Source: Nephrotoma appendiculata
Taxonomy: Eukaryota > Arthropoda > Insecta > Diptera > Tipulidae
Length of the DNA: 64,000 nt
Reading direction: 5' to 3'
Assembly: GCA_947310385.1 (NCBI GenBank)
Contig: OX371225.1
Coordinates: 177,563,931 to 177,627,930 of the forward strand
Both the position numbers and the translations under genes were made by a program. Numbering within the stretch: position 1 is the first letter of the stretch; every line of letters begins with the position of its first letter. Under the pieces are notes generated by a model, which saw nothing but the letters and a program-made list of their open reading frames with translations, was not told where the DNA came from and did no database searches. Of the stretch, positions 1 to 12,356 are shown in pieces.

Positions 1-661
1 CGCAACATGTAGCGCAAATTATGAGTAAGTATTCACACCCTACACATAAAAACATGAGTTCAATAACCTCAATGAAACTTTAAGGTTATTAACCCGAAAG
101 CACACAAAATGTACCAAACGGTGGATTAGTAAAGATTGTGTAGGATTTAAACATGTCCAAACCGTAAAACACGTTTTTGGAGTTCCTAAGTAGGGCAGCC
201 GATATGCTATTCCTCACTTTAGAAAATAAAAAATCAACACGAGGATATAGAACCTTACAATTCCCAAAGGACAACTTTTTCGCGATTTTTATAGTTCACT
301 ACACTTTAATTGTTGAACCAATATCGTTTTTACAATAAAAATTATTCCGATATTATAATGAACGAAGAATTAACATACCTTAAATCAATTTTCCCCGTAA
401 TTGTTAAAAAATATCCTTCCACGACGAGAAAAGGAAAAATATGGCTTTTGCAAGAATCTAGTATGAAGTTTGCTTTAATACAATTTTTGTTGTTCAGCAA
501 TTCAGCATTTTGATAATACAGTCACACACGTATTGGTCTGTCAAAGTTACATGTTTGTTTACATTTTGGGAATGTTGAAAAAATGTTTCTGCCTAGAAAA
601 ACTAATTTAAAATAGTCAATTTTATGAATAATATATTTCACTAAACAAGTGAATCCATTAA
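1..661. other. Intergenic stretch, nothing recognised
   Basis: AT-rich sequence with only short unconvincing open frames, such as 310-513 on the plus strand. I see no splice-bounded coding segment, RNA gene or repeat here. It is the upstream side of the small gene starting at 662, so it may hold that gene's promoter. Confidence 0.4.
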
Positions 662-1147
662 ATGATCAATAAAGTGCAAAGTGGCAAAAAGAAGTTTGGC
701 CAAACGGACAAGCGAGGCCAAATATCAAAAGCCCGTGAAAAGAATGCGAAACCCAAAGCCAAAATTAAAAGAGGACGGCCGCGAATTAAAACGATTCGAG
801 TTTTATCGAAACGATTCGAACAAGAAACCGTATATCGACTTTTAGTTGCAATAGAACTGGGCTACCATGTAACCATATTCATCATGAAGGCGGTGATCAA
901 ATTATATTTCGATCGGATTGGGCTCGACTGCCCCATATTCCATCATAATATGCCGACAAATAAATTCGCAGAACAATTTCTAAGACGACACCGAAAAATA
1001 CTGGGCCAAAAAATTGATGAGACTTGTACGTTTGGACGATTGTATGTTCTGGAAACATCAACGCTGATGAAACGTGTTCCTGCGGGTACGAATTTACTCG
1101 AAATACTGGATAAATGTTTTTATGAAATTTTAGCAGAAATACAATAA
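662..1147 (+). CDS. Small protein with AT-hook-like region and CENP-B/jerky-type HTH remnant
   Basis: The frame is open for 161 codons from an ATG directly preceded by an in-frame TAA. Residues ~7-45 are strongly basic and include the AT-hook core RGRP (KRGRPRIKT), a minor-groove DNA-binding motif. Residues ~60-117 (GYHVTIFIMKAV, NMPTNKFAEQFLRRHRKIL) follow the pattern of the CENP-B-type helix-turn-helix found upstream of DDE transposase domains in jerky/pogo-like insect proteins. No catalytic DDE domain follows. The stop codon overlaps an AATAAA at 1143-1148. This may be an exapted DNA-binding protein from a pogo-like element or just an intact-looking fossil. The HTH assignment is family knowledge by eye; a nuclear DNA-binding role is inference. 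There is no visible intron. Confidence 0.5.
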   Translation: MINKVQSGKKKFGQTDKRGQISKAREKNAKPKAKIKRGRPRIKTIRVLSKRFEQETVYRLLVAIELGYHVTIFIMKAVIKLYFDRIGLDCPIFHHNMPTNKFAEQFLRRHRKILGQKIDETCTFGRLYVLETSTLMKRVPAGTNLLEILDKCFYEILAEIQ

Positions 1148-1155
1148 ATTTTATT
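1143..1155. terminator. Back-to-back poly(A) signals of two convergent genes
   Basis: A plus-strand AATAAA at 1143-1148 overlaps the stop of the small gene. A minus-strand AATAAA (TTTATT on the plus strand) sits at 1150-1155, just past the Polr3B stop at 1191. The 3' ends of the two transcripts therefore overlap or abut within about 50 bp. Confidence 0.55.
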
Positions 1156-1190
1156 GAATAACGTAATTAGAACATTTACATTTTGTTGCT

Positions 1191-4100
1191 TTAATAATTC
1201 GTTAATTTTAATCTTGGAATTACATTCATACTGGTAAGTTCTTGGAAGAGAAGCTTGCACGCATACGGCATAGAGATTTTCGATACGTTGGCCGATGATC
1301 GACAGTAGTTACACCAAGATGAGTAAGCGAGGCGGCCGCAAGCATTACAAACATCGACTTCAAATGCATCTGACGATATCATGAGGCGCTCCATAATCAG
1401 CATACTGGTGCCATATGAAATAAGACAATCCCTTTCCATTTCACCGAGACGCAAACCACCCTCATGACTTCGGCCCTGCGTCGGCTGTCTTGTAAGCACG
1501 GCGCGAGGTCCCCTAGCTCGAGCGTGCATCTTATCCTGTACCATATGTTTCAATTTTTGATAGTACACAGGTCCCGAGTAAATGTATGCTTCGAGCGGTT
1601 CTCCAGTCAACCCCGAATAGAATATATCTTTTCCCATATAATTAAATCCATGTTTGAATAGTTCATCCTGTATATCTTGACATTTAGATCCGCCAAAGGC
1701 CGTACCATAATGGAATTTACCTTCTAGTAAGCCCGCTTTTCCACCAATAAGTTCTAGAGTTTTTCCAATAGTCATTCGAGATGGAAATCCGTGAGGATTC
1801 ATAATCATATCAGGACAAATACCACAATCATTAAAGGGCATGTCTTCCTGATCCACAATTAATCCAGTTACACCTTTCTGACCATGCCGCGAACTAAATT
1901 TATCCCCAATCTCTGGTCGCCGTGTCTGGCGCAACAAAATCTTTATCAAGAAATCTTCTTCGGCATTGGCTGACACCATAACCTTCTCGATATAGCTTGG
2001 CTCCGTACCTTTATACGAAATCGGTACACTTGTGTACGCGGTCGGTTGTTGACCACTCTCTTTTTGCTCAACCGGATTCATAGACGTGACCGTTGGCATC
2101 TCCTTATTGATCATAGTTTGTTTATTCGTAATCATTTCACCAGGCGACACAATCCCATCGGTATCGAGAGCTTCATGTTTAAAAATCACTTTATTCGTGG
2201 ATGCATCTTTTACAGGGCCCATGATACGATCATACGTTTGATTTGCATATCGTTTAACGGTACATTTAGAATTCTTATAGACCAAACATCGTCCGTAGCC
2301 CCGATCAATCGATGCTTTATTTAGGATTAGGGCATCTTCAATATCGTAACCGGAATAGCTCATCACAGCTACCGTTGCATTTTGACCCGCTGGTAATTTA
2401 TCAAAGTTTGTTAGCTCTATGGTTCGTGACCTCACCATTGGAGTTTGCGGATACACGATATTGTACATTAGGGTATCGATACGATTTTTCTGATTATACC
2501 CGATTATTCCCATCGCTTGTTTTCCCATAGCACACTGGTACGTATTTCTTGGACTCTGATTATGATGAGGGTATGGCACGAGACCCGCACATACTCCAAG
2601 GAGAGTAAACGGTTCAATTTCCAAATGGGTCGTATTATCTGGATCAATTTCGGACTCTTGGTATGCTATAAACGAATCATTTTCCTCATTCACATCGAGA
2701 TATTCAATCAGACCATCGTTTAGGAAATCCTCAAATTTTCGGATTCCTCGATTTAACTCATCAATATGTCGTTGTTCCACCAACGGACGTCCTTTTACCA
2801 CAATTATATAGGGACGACAGAGACGACCACCATCAGTTGTTATATAAATTGTGCGATGAATGTGTGATGTATGAATCGAGACAAACGCTCCTATACGACC
2901 TCGGCGCCGCATCATACGAAAAACATGGATAAGTCGACGGTATCCGATCGTTACACCCAAAATATTACCGTTAATAAAAACCATGAATACACCTGGATTA
3001 TTGACGGAAGAGCCACTTAGAAAACGGATATCCTCAACGCCGGAATTAAATGCCAACCGCCGTACCGGTTCCTCATCCACTTCGGTTGTAATGTGAGTCA
3101 TGAGCGCCAAATTTTTTACCAAGCCACACGCTTCACCTTCTGGAGTATCAGACGGACATAAAATACCCCATTGACTCGGCTGCAATGAACGCGGTCCCGA
3201 AACTTTTCTAGTCTTCTCGAATTGCGAATTCACTCGCGTCATCATGCCAAGCGCTGATATATAACTTAATCGGGATAGAACTTGGCTAACGCCAGCCCGT
3301 TCCATTTTAAAACGCTTAATAGTCCAATTCCCACTCGAAATCGCCGTCTCTAATCCGATCGTGATTTGTGCGGCACGCATATGCTTTACAACATCAAATT
3401 GGGCTGCCTTAATTTTAGGAATGTTTTTGTCCGCGATCATTTTCAGTTCCCAGTTAAAACGTTTGAATAGATCTTCAAACATGAGGCCTAGTAGAGAACC
3501 AGCCAATTCTAGACGCTTATTTCCGTAGTAATCACGATCGTCGAGTGCCGCACTATTTGCTTCGGCCGCCATTACACGACGCACCATTAACGCGACGTAT
3601 ACTGATTTAATTTGGAAATTAAAATCGTCAACGGGTACATGAGCTAAAATTGTGGTGGCGAGTAATTCACGAGCTTCATCCGCCGGAGTTTTATACTTGG
3701 AAGCCGCTGTTTGAAATCTCTTTACAATTAGTTTGGATCCCATATATTCCAGAGCCCGTTGTTGCGTATAAATTTTATGATGAACGACCTCAAATAATGA
3801 TGGTCCGAATTTATTCTGTGTATTAATATCAGAACCGATAAGTTCCATAATTTCCTGTTCTGATACCACTCCCATCGCCTTGAATATGATGACAATTGGG
3901 ATATCTTCAGTCATAGAATTGTGCTTTAAATAATATTTTTGTTGTTTCATTATAAGGCTGGTACGAGATTTTTTCTCGTGTGTCGAACTAATTACTTGGC
4001 ACTGAACCGACCCGTTATACTCTTCTACAATCATTTTATTCCATGAAAGTTGTTCCTGAATTAAAATAACTTTTTCTTGCCCCCGTACAACAAAATAGCC

Positions 4101-4658
4101 ACCTGGATCATGTGGGCATTCATTCATTTTGGCTAATTCGAATTCAGATTTACCGCTCAGTACACAATTGGACGAGCGCAACATAATCGGCATCCGCCCA
4201 ATCAGTAAATTATTTCGAACGACACGTTGTGTACCCCTTGTGTACTCAATATCGACGGTGATCGGCGCGGAATAGGTCATATCTCGTAATCGACACTCGT
4301 GTGGTGTTGTATTATTGGTTGTATTAAATCCATCCTCAACATCCGGTTTTCCGATATACACATTCAGATATTTCAAGTAGAAAAGGGGATCTGCATCACT
4401 TAGCACTTTGTCATTGGCTTGCACGATTTTCTTAATATCCGTATTTACAAAATAATTAAATGAATCTATATGCTGTTTAACCAAACCTTTTATTTGAAGA
4501 AATGCTGGAACTAATTTCCATTTCTCCTAAAAATAACAATAAAAAAAACAATAAATATTAACATAACCTTACTTTATTAGTTAACTTACTTCCAATGGTT
4601 TTATAGGTTTTCGCAGCAATTTAGGATCATCGCCCCACACGTTATCAAAATCGGGCAT
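1191..4658 (-). CDS. Polr3B: DNA-directed RNA polymerase III subunit RPC2 (second-largest subunit)
   Basis: Catalytic beta-type subunit of RNA polymerase III, which makes tRNA, 5S rRNA and other small RNAs in the nucleus. The CDS is two exons: 4658-4590 (23 codons, MPDFDNVWGDDPKLL...) and 4526-1191. The intron is 63 bp with a GTAAGT donor and an AG acceptor, phase 0. The product is 1134 residues, about the usual family length (human RPC2 is about 1133). Rpb2-type domains run in normal order. The polymerase motif GDKFSSRHGQKGV lies near residue 898, and the C-terminal zinc site (CNAC...CNYC) near residue 1085. I chose the exon-1 ATG because it restores the conserved RPC2 N-terminus; an internal Met at the start of the large exon would truncate it. 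No disabling change is seen. It is isolated from other genes except the convergent neighbour at 662-1147. Confidence 0.96.
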
Positions 4659-7006
4659 GTTTCTTGTATCAAACGAAATATTTAATTAAAAATATAAATA
4701 TAATTTACATAATTTCATAACTTTTATTAAATATTACGCACATCCATGCGGCTTTTCACTGTATATTTTAAATGACAACTGCATCGAAAATCGAAATATG
4801 ACAAACCGACCATCATCGCCCGATGTTTTGTTTATATGAACAGCTGATTGTTAAACATACCAAAAATACAACGTTGCCAATTGTAATTCGCCTAAATGTC
4901 AATTACAGATTGTACGTGTAACTTTCTAATTTTTGATTTTTTTTAACTCGCGATTTAAAGATTTATTTCTTGTTCTTTTTAGTTTCGTGTGACATTTCAT
5001 TGAATTAACAGCTCAAGAATTAGTTAGTAATCAATAAATATTTATCTAAAATATAATATACAGTTTAAACGGTAATTTATAGAAAAAAGTGTGTTTTAAA
5101 TAGAAAGACTTGTATGTTAAGCAACGAACCCGATTTACTAGTGCAATACAAATTCCAATAAGAATTTTGGTATTTTTGTTTGTTACCAATGACGTCACAT
5201 TAAAAAGTTAAATAGTTTTCGATAAAGCAATCCAATTTTGGAACTAAACTAGGTAAATATTTTTAAGCATTTTACATATAATCAATGTAGAGCGCGAGAA
5301 TTAAAAGTGAAAACTTGTTTGATGACGAGAAAAGTTTGTTTGAACAAAAAACCTTGAAAAATGTTAATTTCTTAGTATCACAATTCTCAACAAGTCATAA
5401 TAGTGGATATTTGTAAAATTTAACATTTAAATAGCATTGTTTCTGTATTCCGGGTGACACTACACACAATCACAAACGTCACACATACAATTTAATAAAA
5501 TGTATATACCTTTAAGATGATTCAGAGCATGATGAATCCACAGATAGACGGCTACTTTGTGCATCTAAAGATGGGTTTGTTTTGTTTATATTTTTGGAAA
5601 AAGTTAAGAAACGATTAGTAGATGTGTGGGCCCGCACATATAAAATTTGAATGGATGTTGTGTGCTTGTTAGTGCTTAACCGTAATTGGAGTGTGTAACT
5701 ACATCTGTTGTCACATTACAAGAATTGTTTATGGCCAAATATACTTTTGAGAACAATAACTTTATATGGTTTTTCTATAGTAATTTTTCGTTGAGGAAAA
5801 AGTGAAATTGTTAAGATACATACGGTATAGTATCTTGCTAATGGTGTTATGGTTAATTTTCCATCGGTAACGTTTAATAACTGTAACTGTGGTGGCAACG
5901 AATTAATTAATTTCATTTGCAGTGCGACAATCTTAAACATTCTTAATCTTAAATACATATTTATTGTTGTCAAAACATTCTTATATTCTCAAGAGGAAAC
6001 TGTAACTTGAAACACTACAGGTTTTTTGTTGATTTAAGCAATTGACTTTTTTACTATAATCAATCTTCTAAATTTAGATGTGCAAGCACCTTAATTTGTT
6101 CTCAGAGAACTAATGAAAAATACCAATTCTGTATTTTATAACGGTTGGATTCTTCATAAATAGCTTCAACCTGCTTGTACTTATAGTTAAGTAGAATTGA
6201 TGGGAATGAAAATGTTTAGAAGTATGGCAAATAAACAGGTAACAACCAATGTTTGGCCAAAACAGATCTACGAGGAGCGTTTTCTTGTACAAGTCGGAGG
6301 TTAAAAACAAAATATCAACAAATGTTTATGTATAATGAAATTAGATCCAAGATCAAGTGGAAAAGTGCTTACACTTATATTAACACCGTTAATCACCAAA
6401 TGCTAAGTGACCTAGAACAACATTAAAAAAAATCTTAGAATGCATCCACGCGCCTCGCACTACTGCACGGATTTAACCAATTGAAAAATATTTCTCAAGC
6501 CAATTTTACTGCCTTTAGTAAAATTAATATGGCAATAATTTTAATTAATATCATAGAGCCAGCCAGCCCATTTGCTATTAAAATGTATTTGAGTGATTTT
6601 AAGCCTTGATAATTTAAATCTACAACAACAATTTTTAACTTAATTCAGATGATTTTGGATGTGTCCACCATGCTAATCGGTCATCGCCTACTTCCTATCT
6701 GGCACGTATTTCGTTCTTTCTTGATATCCAACAATGCAACGGGATGAGCCCAATATTTTAACTGCTCCGCGTTTACTATCTTTCGGAAGTTAACATCTAT
6801 CACTATTTTCAGGGTCCATTTCACATAGAATAGTGCATTCATGTTTGCAATTACTTTAGCAAGAGTAATATAAGCTTTGAGTTGCCATTGATGGAATTTT
6901 TTCGTTACCAGTAGTGTATTCGTTACCGCCATTGTCACAGATGCGACTTTTTGTTTTTCTCCTGCTTGCAAACTTGGAAGAAAAAAATTATCACATGTAA
7001 AGTTTC
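4659..7006. other. Intergenic region upstream of Polr3B, no gene recognised
   Basis: About 2.3 kb of AT-rich sequence without a convincing coding frame, RNA gene or recognisable transposon. The first few hundred bases must contain the Polr3B promoter and 5' UTR. The short open frames at 5716-5973, 6110-6310 and 6681-6971 have no recognisable composition or motif and I do not call them genes. Confidence 0.4.
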
Positions 7007-7212
7007 TGTAATAAAAATTATTATTTTATCTTTTATATGCATCTGCACTTTACCAACTTCTCATAATGTGTGTGTGTGTGTCTCTATTCCTTTTCTCTTT
7101 TCGAAGACCATCGTTTATTTTTTATTCGGCTTCTGCATGGATGTGTAAAATTGGTATAACAGTTTACACTGTTTTTGGACGTGAAAACTGGAATAACAGT
7201 TTACACTGTTAG
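7007..7212 (-). repeat. 3' LTR of decayed gypsy element
   Basis: Shares long runs with 10302-10491: TTTTATATGCATCTGCACTT, CGAAGACCATCGTTTATTTT and twice AACAGTTTACACTGTT. The plus-strand left edge TGTAATAAAAATT gives a CA end on the minus strand. A short GT run here is absent from the partner. Confidence 0.7.
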
Positions 7213-7245
7213 AGACTCCTCCTCTGAACTACAAACTCGCCCCGA

Positions 7246-8030
7246 TTATGGTTCAGGATAATTCGCCATTCGTGCTCTTCGATTTAGTAGAGGTTGAAGG
7301 CTCTCTTCGCCGTTGTATGGTGTTATTACTGATATGATACCGCCCGATAACTGACCGATTTCTATCTGCTGTAGAACCCTCATATGATGATGACAAAATA
7401 ACTTTACTAATGCAATAGGGTTCATCACGCGTATAGGAGCAAGTATTCGGGTTAAACCTCTTGAAGCATTGCTTTGTTTATGATTATATACCAACACGAG
7501 GTTCCCCAACTTGAATTTTCTCTGGACTGTCCTTGTGCGATCATAATAAATCTTGCGTCTGCCTTGTTCTTGTTCATTTCGTTCACGAGCAACAAAAAAC
7601 AAAGACACCACGTCTTAATTACGTAATTCACGACCAAATGTTAAGAAAGCGGAGGTTTGTCCAGTGGAATAGTTTTTAGTGGTGTTCATTGCGAAACTAA
7701 TCGACGCAATTTATCATCCCAGTTGTGGTCCGTTGTCGGACATTAGTTTTCTTGGTATATCGTATCTCAAAAATATTTCATCAATTAATATTCTAGCACA
7801 TGCTTCATATGTTGCTCTTTTAATCGGAAAAATCTCACACCATCTTGATGCTACATCCTCAACTATCAAAATCCATTTGTACTCTTTTGAACTTTCTGGA
7901 AGTGGACTAAACAAATCCACAACGATCACCTCGAAACTTTATTGCATAGTTGGTGTCTTCAGAAGTCCAGATGGTTTGTGGTTTATAACTTTATATTTCC
8001 GGCAATCCCAGGCCAAAAAAATTTTGATCT
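7246..8030 (-). pseudogene. Integrase remnant of the gypsy element
   Basis: The minus-strand frame at 7929-7714 reads an integrase core with the pattern VVDLFSPLP...KWILIVEDVASRW...SDNGPQL, carrying two of the three expected acidic residues. Further 3', 7611-7246 reads a C-terminal integrase segment (KIYYDRTRTVQRKFKLGNLVLVYNH). The pieces are separated by frame breaks, so no intact integrase can be made. Position between RT (8669 on) and the 3' LTR is as expected for Ty3/gypsy order. Confidence 0.75.
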
Positions 8031-8668
8031 AATTTTCATTATAGTTTTATCGATTTCAGAATGACCCGCTGTAGAATCGGTGTGAAACTCCTTAAGAAGA
8101 TATTTCCTCTGTTTTTCTGGAATTACTAACTTATTAAGTATCTTGGTCAGGAACATAGCGATATAGTACTAGCGATATAGTTTCCATTAAATAACCACTT
8201 CCAGTCCAATTTGTGATATCAGGATGATCTCTTTCTTCAAAGCATGCTATTACGTTAGCTATGACGGGACCGTCAAGTTAAGCTTTCCTCAAATTTTCAG
8301 GACCGCACATTGGAAAGTCAAATTGAAATGAACCGACCTCGTATGATTCTTGAGTGCAATCCTCAACATCAATTGGTAGTCGTGAGAGAGTATCTGCAAC
8401 TAGATTGGCTTTACCTGGCGTGTACTCGAATTTAATGTATTAATGCCCACCATGCCAGACAACCGGTAGGTGATTTTAAAGTCATACGCCATTGTAATGG
8501 TTGGTGATCCGTTCCTATCGTCACTTTGGCGTCATCCAGATAGCCCCTAAATTTGGTTATTGTAACAACAAGGCTAACTTCAATTTTTAAAACGCGAATC
8601 TATTCTCTTCATTCCATTCCCAAGACATACCAAGAACATGTTTGTAAAAATGACTTGACCTCTCGTCA

Positions 8669-9200
8669 CTACGCGGCTCCCTTTCTCTCAGAAATTGCAA
8701 CCATCTTTTCAGTATTGGCGTGCTCGATCAATGATGTGGCCCAAAACATAATCTTATCCGTAAAAAACGAACATTTTTCACTATTAGCTCTTAAATTCAA
8801 AATCTTAGGTCTGTTAAAAACTTTCTGTAAGTCCCTCATGTGCTTCTCAAATGACTTAGACAAGATTATAATTTCGTCTAAATAGTCAAACATGCTGACT
8901 TCGGAAATAGCCAATTTCAGTTTATCAATCAATCTCCGAAATGTGGCCGGTTCGTTTTTAAAGCCAAAATTCATTTTTTTGAACCGAAACAAACCGGAGG
9001 TCCATCGTGGACATGAACAAAGTTCGCTTTGCATGTTCTACATCTGGCTGTCTATATTAGACATCGGATACTTATCCGCGATAGTTAAAACGTTCAGACC
9101 TTTATAGTCTACACACAACCGGTGTGCGCCATTTGATTTTTTTACTAAAACAACTGGGGATGCCTAGGGAGACTCATTTTCTTCCACAATATCATCGTTC
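8669..9200 (-). pseudogene. Reverse transcriptase remnant of the gypsy element
   Basis: The frame at 9034-8669 contains the RT palm region: FGFKNEPATFRRLID, then YLDEIIILSKSFEKH, where YLDE stands for the usual YLDD box, so the second catalytic Asp is replaced by Glu. Upstream on the same strand about 9200-9040 continues the fingers region with frame breaks. Between 8669 and 8030 lies the expected RNase H interval, too decayed to read cleanly. Confidence 0.75.
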
Positions 9201-9599
9201 ATCATCATCTCTATCTCTTTTTTTAAAATATTAGTCTTTTCAGACGACAGTTTATACTGACTGAATATAGGTTTATTATTACCAGCAGCAATAGAATGTT
9301 CTGCATATGGTGTAGGAGCTCCCCTTAGAGCAAACATGTGTCCTCTTGTTTATAGAAAATCATTCACCTGATCTCTTTCATCTGGCTTTAACAAATAACC
9401 TTCCTCAACACGCGAAACATTTATCGACGGCACGATGGAACATGTTTCTAATCTATTTTCTTCTAATCGGATAGGATAATAAATTGAATCTGCAAATTTT
9501 CAACGGTTTTCATTAAAGTCCAAGATAAATTCGGACACTTTTGTAATTAGATCCTCGTCAAAAAATTCCTCTTCGTCATGAGCCAAACTAATTTTAAAT

Positions 9600-10114
9600 G
9601 AACTTCTCTTGACCTAAGAACGAATGCGTTTTGATATCAATCCATAAATCCTATCTAATTATATTTCTTATTTTAATGAATCTCGCAGCAATTTAGAAAA
9701 TAATGCTCTAATTATGCAAATAAATTTTTCTATTTTCATGTTTTCCAGCTGACTGGTGAAAAAAATTTCTGTGTAGATCTTGTATGGGGGTCTTGTTTCA
9801 CCAAACACACATTTCAATAATTTTAATGCCTCACCAAAAGTATGCACAGTTCTTTTTACACTTTGCTACCAAGTAGCGACATTTCCGTCCAGTAACATTG
9901 GAAGACCCTCGAGTGCATTTTTTTCAGAAACTCTCGTTGCATCTTTATAAACCTCAAGGGCGTGCACGAATGCCTCTACATTCGCATCCCCTGATCCACT
10001 TAAACGACTCTAGCATTTTGCGAAATTGCTATTCAGCTCTTTGTTTGCTTGTTTCTCAGCAGGTCCACCCCTAATTGATGCGATTATCTTTTCAATTTGT
10101 TCCTTTGCCATTAC
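9600..10114 (-). pseudogene. Gag remnant of the gypsy element
   Basis: The minus-strand frame starts MANIVMAKEQIEKIIAS near 10114 and continues through a TAG near 10011 into a capsid-like segment (SGSGDANVEAFVHALEVYKD, then GNVATW followed by TAG where gypsy-type Gags have WW). It matches the retrotransposon Gag layout just inside the 5' LTR. Two in-frame stops within the first 100 codons show it is dead. Confidence 0.65.
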
Positions 10115-10301
10115 AATATTGGCCATTTTGTAAATGTTATTTAAATAATACTGACTAAATTTTGCTCTCGATCGAGTAACTATTTTATTTGATCTCATAA
10201 ATCGGGCACACATCTACTACAAAATTCTATGATACTAAATTTCCGGAAACTACACCCAAGAAAAAAATATTTACTTAAAGGACCACAATTTTAATTGTGC
10301 A

Positions 10302-10491
10302 CCCAAAATAAAAATTCTTTTATATGCGTCTGCACTTTACCACCTTCTCGTAATGTGTCTCTCTTCTTTTTTCTCTTTTCGAAGACCATCGTTTATTTTT
10401 TATTCGGTGTCTGCATGGATGTGCAAAATTGGTATAACAGTTTACACTGTTGCTCGGACGTGAAAACTATATAGCAGTTTACACTGTTACA
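10302..10491 (-). repeat. 5' LTR of decayed gypsy element
   Basis: Partner of 7007-7212. On the minus strand it begins TGTAACAGTGTAAACTG. Just inside it, the minus strand reads TGGGTGCACAATT, a possible but unproven primer-binding site. Confidence 0.65.
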
Positions 10492-11199
10492 CCATCATCG
10501 ATTGTTCGAGTAAAAGAGCAAGTAGTAAAACCACTTTAATTTTTTTTCAAATTAGCATCTCAAATCCTGTATGACTTTGTATTTCGCTTTCTTCCCTTAT
10601 AACAGTTCTGACGATAATGGTTCTGCATATGCCCCGTTCGATTCAAACATATCAAATTCTGAATTTATGGCCCCCAACTTTCTTATAAAACCCGAGTGCC
10701 ACCGATTTTCATTTTGATTGGATATAATCAAGCTTTATTTTTCTGCTGAATATAAATTTACATTTTATCGAAATTCTCCAATGCAACCATTAATCCGTGT
10801 ATAACTTTATAACTTGTTTATGTAACCTCAGAAATAAGGCGGCCAAATCCCTCAAATCTCCCTTAATATCGTTTATAAAGCCTGGCGAAAGGCCACTCAC
10901 GTCGAATCCAATTTTTGTCTATATACTGTCAACATTTTGGCTTTTCAGTTCCCATATCATCACTCTAGGGTTTTATATTGCTTTCGATTCTTCTTTGCAG
11001 CCTTTTTTCTCCATTCCCAGCTTTTTTTCTCTTGTTTTTCAGTGTATCTTGATTTACCGGTTCCTTTAGTAATATTCTCCGATTGACAACCACTAGATTG
11101 CAACATCGTCGGGAGAGGGTAGAATGCAATACGATGATATACGGTTTTTATACTGAAACGTATGGCGGGTTTGATAAGGATGATTTGCATTTTTTATTT
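10492..11199. other. Spacer between gypsy and Copia remnants
   Basis: No recognisable coding sequence or repeat. Open frames on either strand (10797-11069 plus, 11190-10960 minus) lack any family pattern. Confidence 0.35.
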
Positions 11200-11351
11200 A
11201 AAACTATTCACAAGTCACATCAACACTAGCCCAATTATTAGCAGAGCGCAAAAAAAAGTCGTCTTTATGAGTGATACAAAATAATAAACTGTATTTCAAT
11301 ATAATAGTGTTGACAGATGCGAATATGGGGTGCGTTCATAATTTAACAACA
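11200..11351 (-). repeat. 3' LTR of the Copia remnant
   Basis: On the minus strand it begins TGTTGTTAAATTATGAACGC. The same start (one base different) recurs at 16007. The left boundary is estimated from the length of the reassembled 5' LTR. Confidence 0.6.
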
Positions 11352-11425
11352 CTCTCACTTGTTGAATAATTGATTCCCATTAAATACGTTTATAAAAACA
11401 ATTAAAAGTTAATTTTCAATTATTT

Positions 11426-11839
11426 AAGATTTTTTAACATAATCCCATAGCTTTGACACAAAAATTGCGTTTGTCCTTTTAGCAACTGCTTTTGTCAAAA
11501 TGTCCGCAACCATTTCTTCTATTGGAATGTATTGTATTGTGATGATTTTCTCGTTAATCTTTTCTCGAATGGGAGCCAATCTGCTTACAATCTTTCATTC
11601 CGAAACGAGTTAATATTTGTTTGGTGTAAGAGGTTTGATCCAGCTCAATGCTGTTTTCATTTTGATGTATAACCCACGCATTCCGTGGCAGTACCTAAAT
11701 CTTTCATCTTTAATTGCATGCATAAAAATTGCTCAAGCTTGATTAAATCTGATTGATTTTTCCACAATATTATCAATCCATCTACATAACAAGCTACTAT
11801 CAAATTCAATTCTCGATTAAAATAAATGCAAGGAACCAA
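11426..11839 (-). pseudogene. Copia RT and RNase H C-terminal remnant
   Basis: The frame 11839-11657 reads a Copia RT palm piece, CYVDGLIILWKNQSDLIKLE, where YVDG replaces the catalytic YVDD. After a deletion, the minus strand near 11560-11426 reads IEEMVADILTKAVAKR, the conserved extreme C-terminus of Copia polyproteins, and ends at a stop near 11426. Most of RT and RNase H is missing. The lost Asp, frame breaks and deletion show it is non-functional. Confidence 0.7.
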
Positions 11840-12356
11840 ATTCCTTTTATGCAGTTTCGAGTTTAATATTCCACTGGCGCCCAGCTTATTTGAGTCTATA
11901 CATGGCTCGATTCAATCTGCATCAATGTCGCCTCAGATCTGCACAACATCTTTTCGATGTATTTTCAAACCATTTGCAACTGCCAAAGCCATCAAAATCT
12001 TATCGAAGCATAACGAACCACAGGCGAGATAGTTTCATTGTATTCTACACCATATTTCTGTGAGCAACCTTTCACAACTAAGCGGGCTTGAATACCCATT
12101 TTATTTTAATATTGTGTTTCTTCCAGGCGAAAATTTGTTGAGACTAATGTTGACTAATTTGATGAGAATCGCGATCCTCAACATTAACAATTTCACCAGT
12201 ATCATTCAAAGTAACATCAGTTTAAAACGACGAATCTTCTATCTTTTCATAATTTCTCACTTTAGCTGGACTCACATTGTCATCAGTTGATAGCTTCACA
12301 ATCACATCATAATTTTTCTCATGAAAAATGACATCTCTACTTGAATCTCACGAATC

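Larger units (their letters stand above)
7007..10491 (-). mobile_element. Decayed Ty3/gypsy LTR retrotransposon (minus strand)
   Basis: Two diverged LTR copies (about 7007-7212 and 10302-10491) flank about 3.1 kb with Gag, RT and integrase traces in the correct minus-strand order. The copy is shorter than a full element (usually 5-7 kb). The frames are broken by stops and indels, so it is dead. A target-site duplication was not found. Outer ends are approximate. Confidence 0.8.

Noticed and set aside
310..513. 67-codon open frame near the left edge
   Set aside because: No motif, no splice or poly(A) context, and composition matches AT-rich noise.
5190..5197. Palindromic CRE-like site TGACGTCA upstream of Polr3B
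   Set aside because: A single 8-mer is expected about once by chance in a window this long, and it is more than 500 bp from the start codon.
5716..5973. 85-codon minus-strand frame in the Polr3B upstream region
   Set aside because: No recognisable family pattern and no exon signals on either side.
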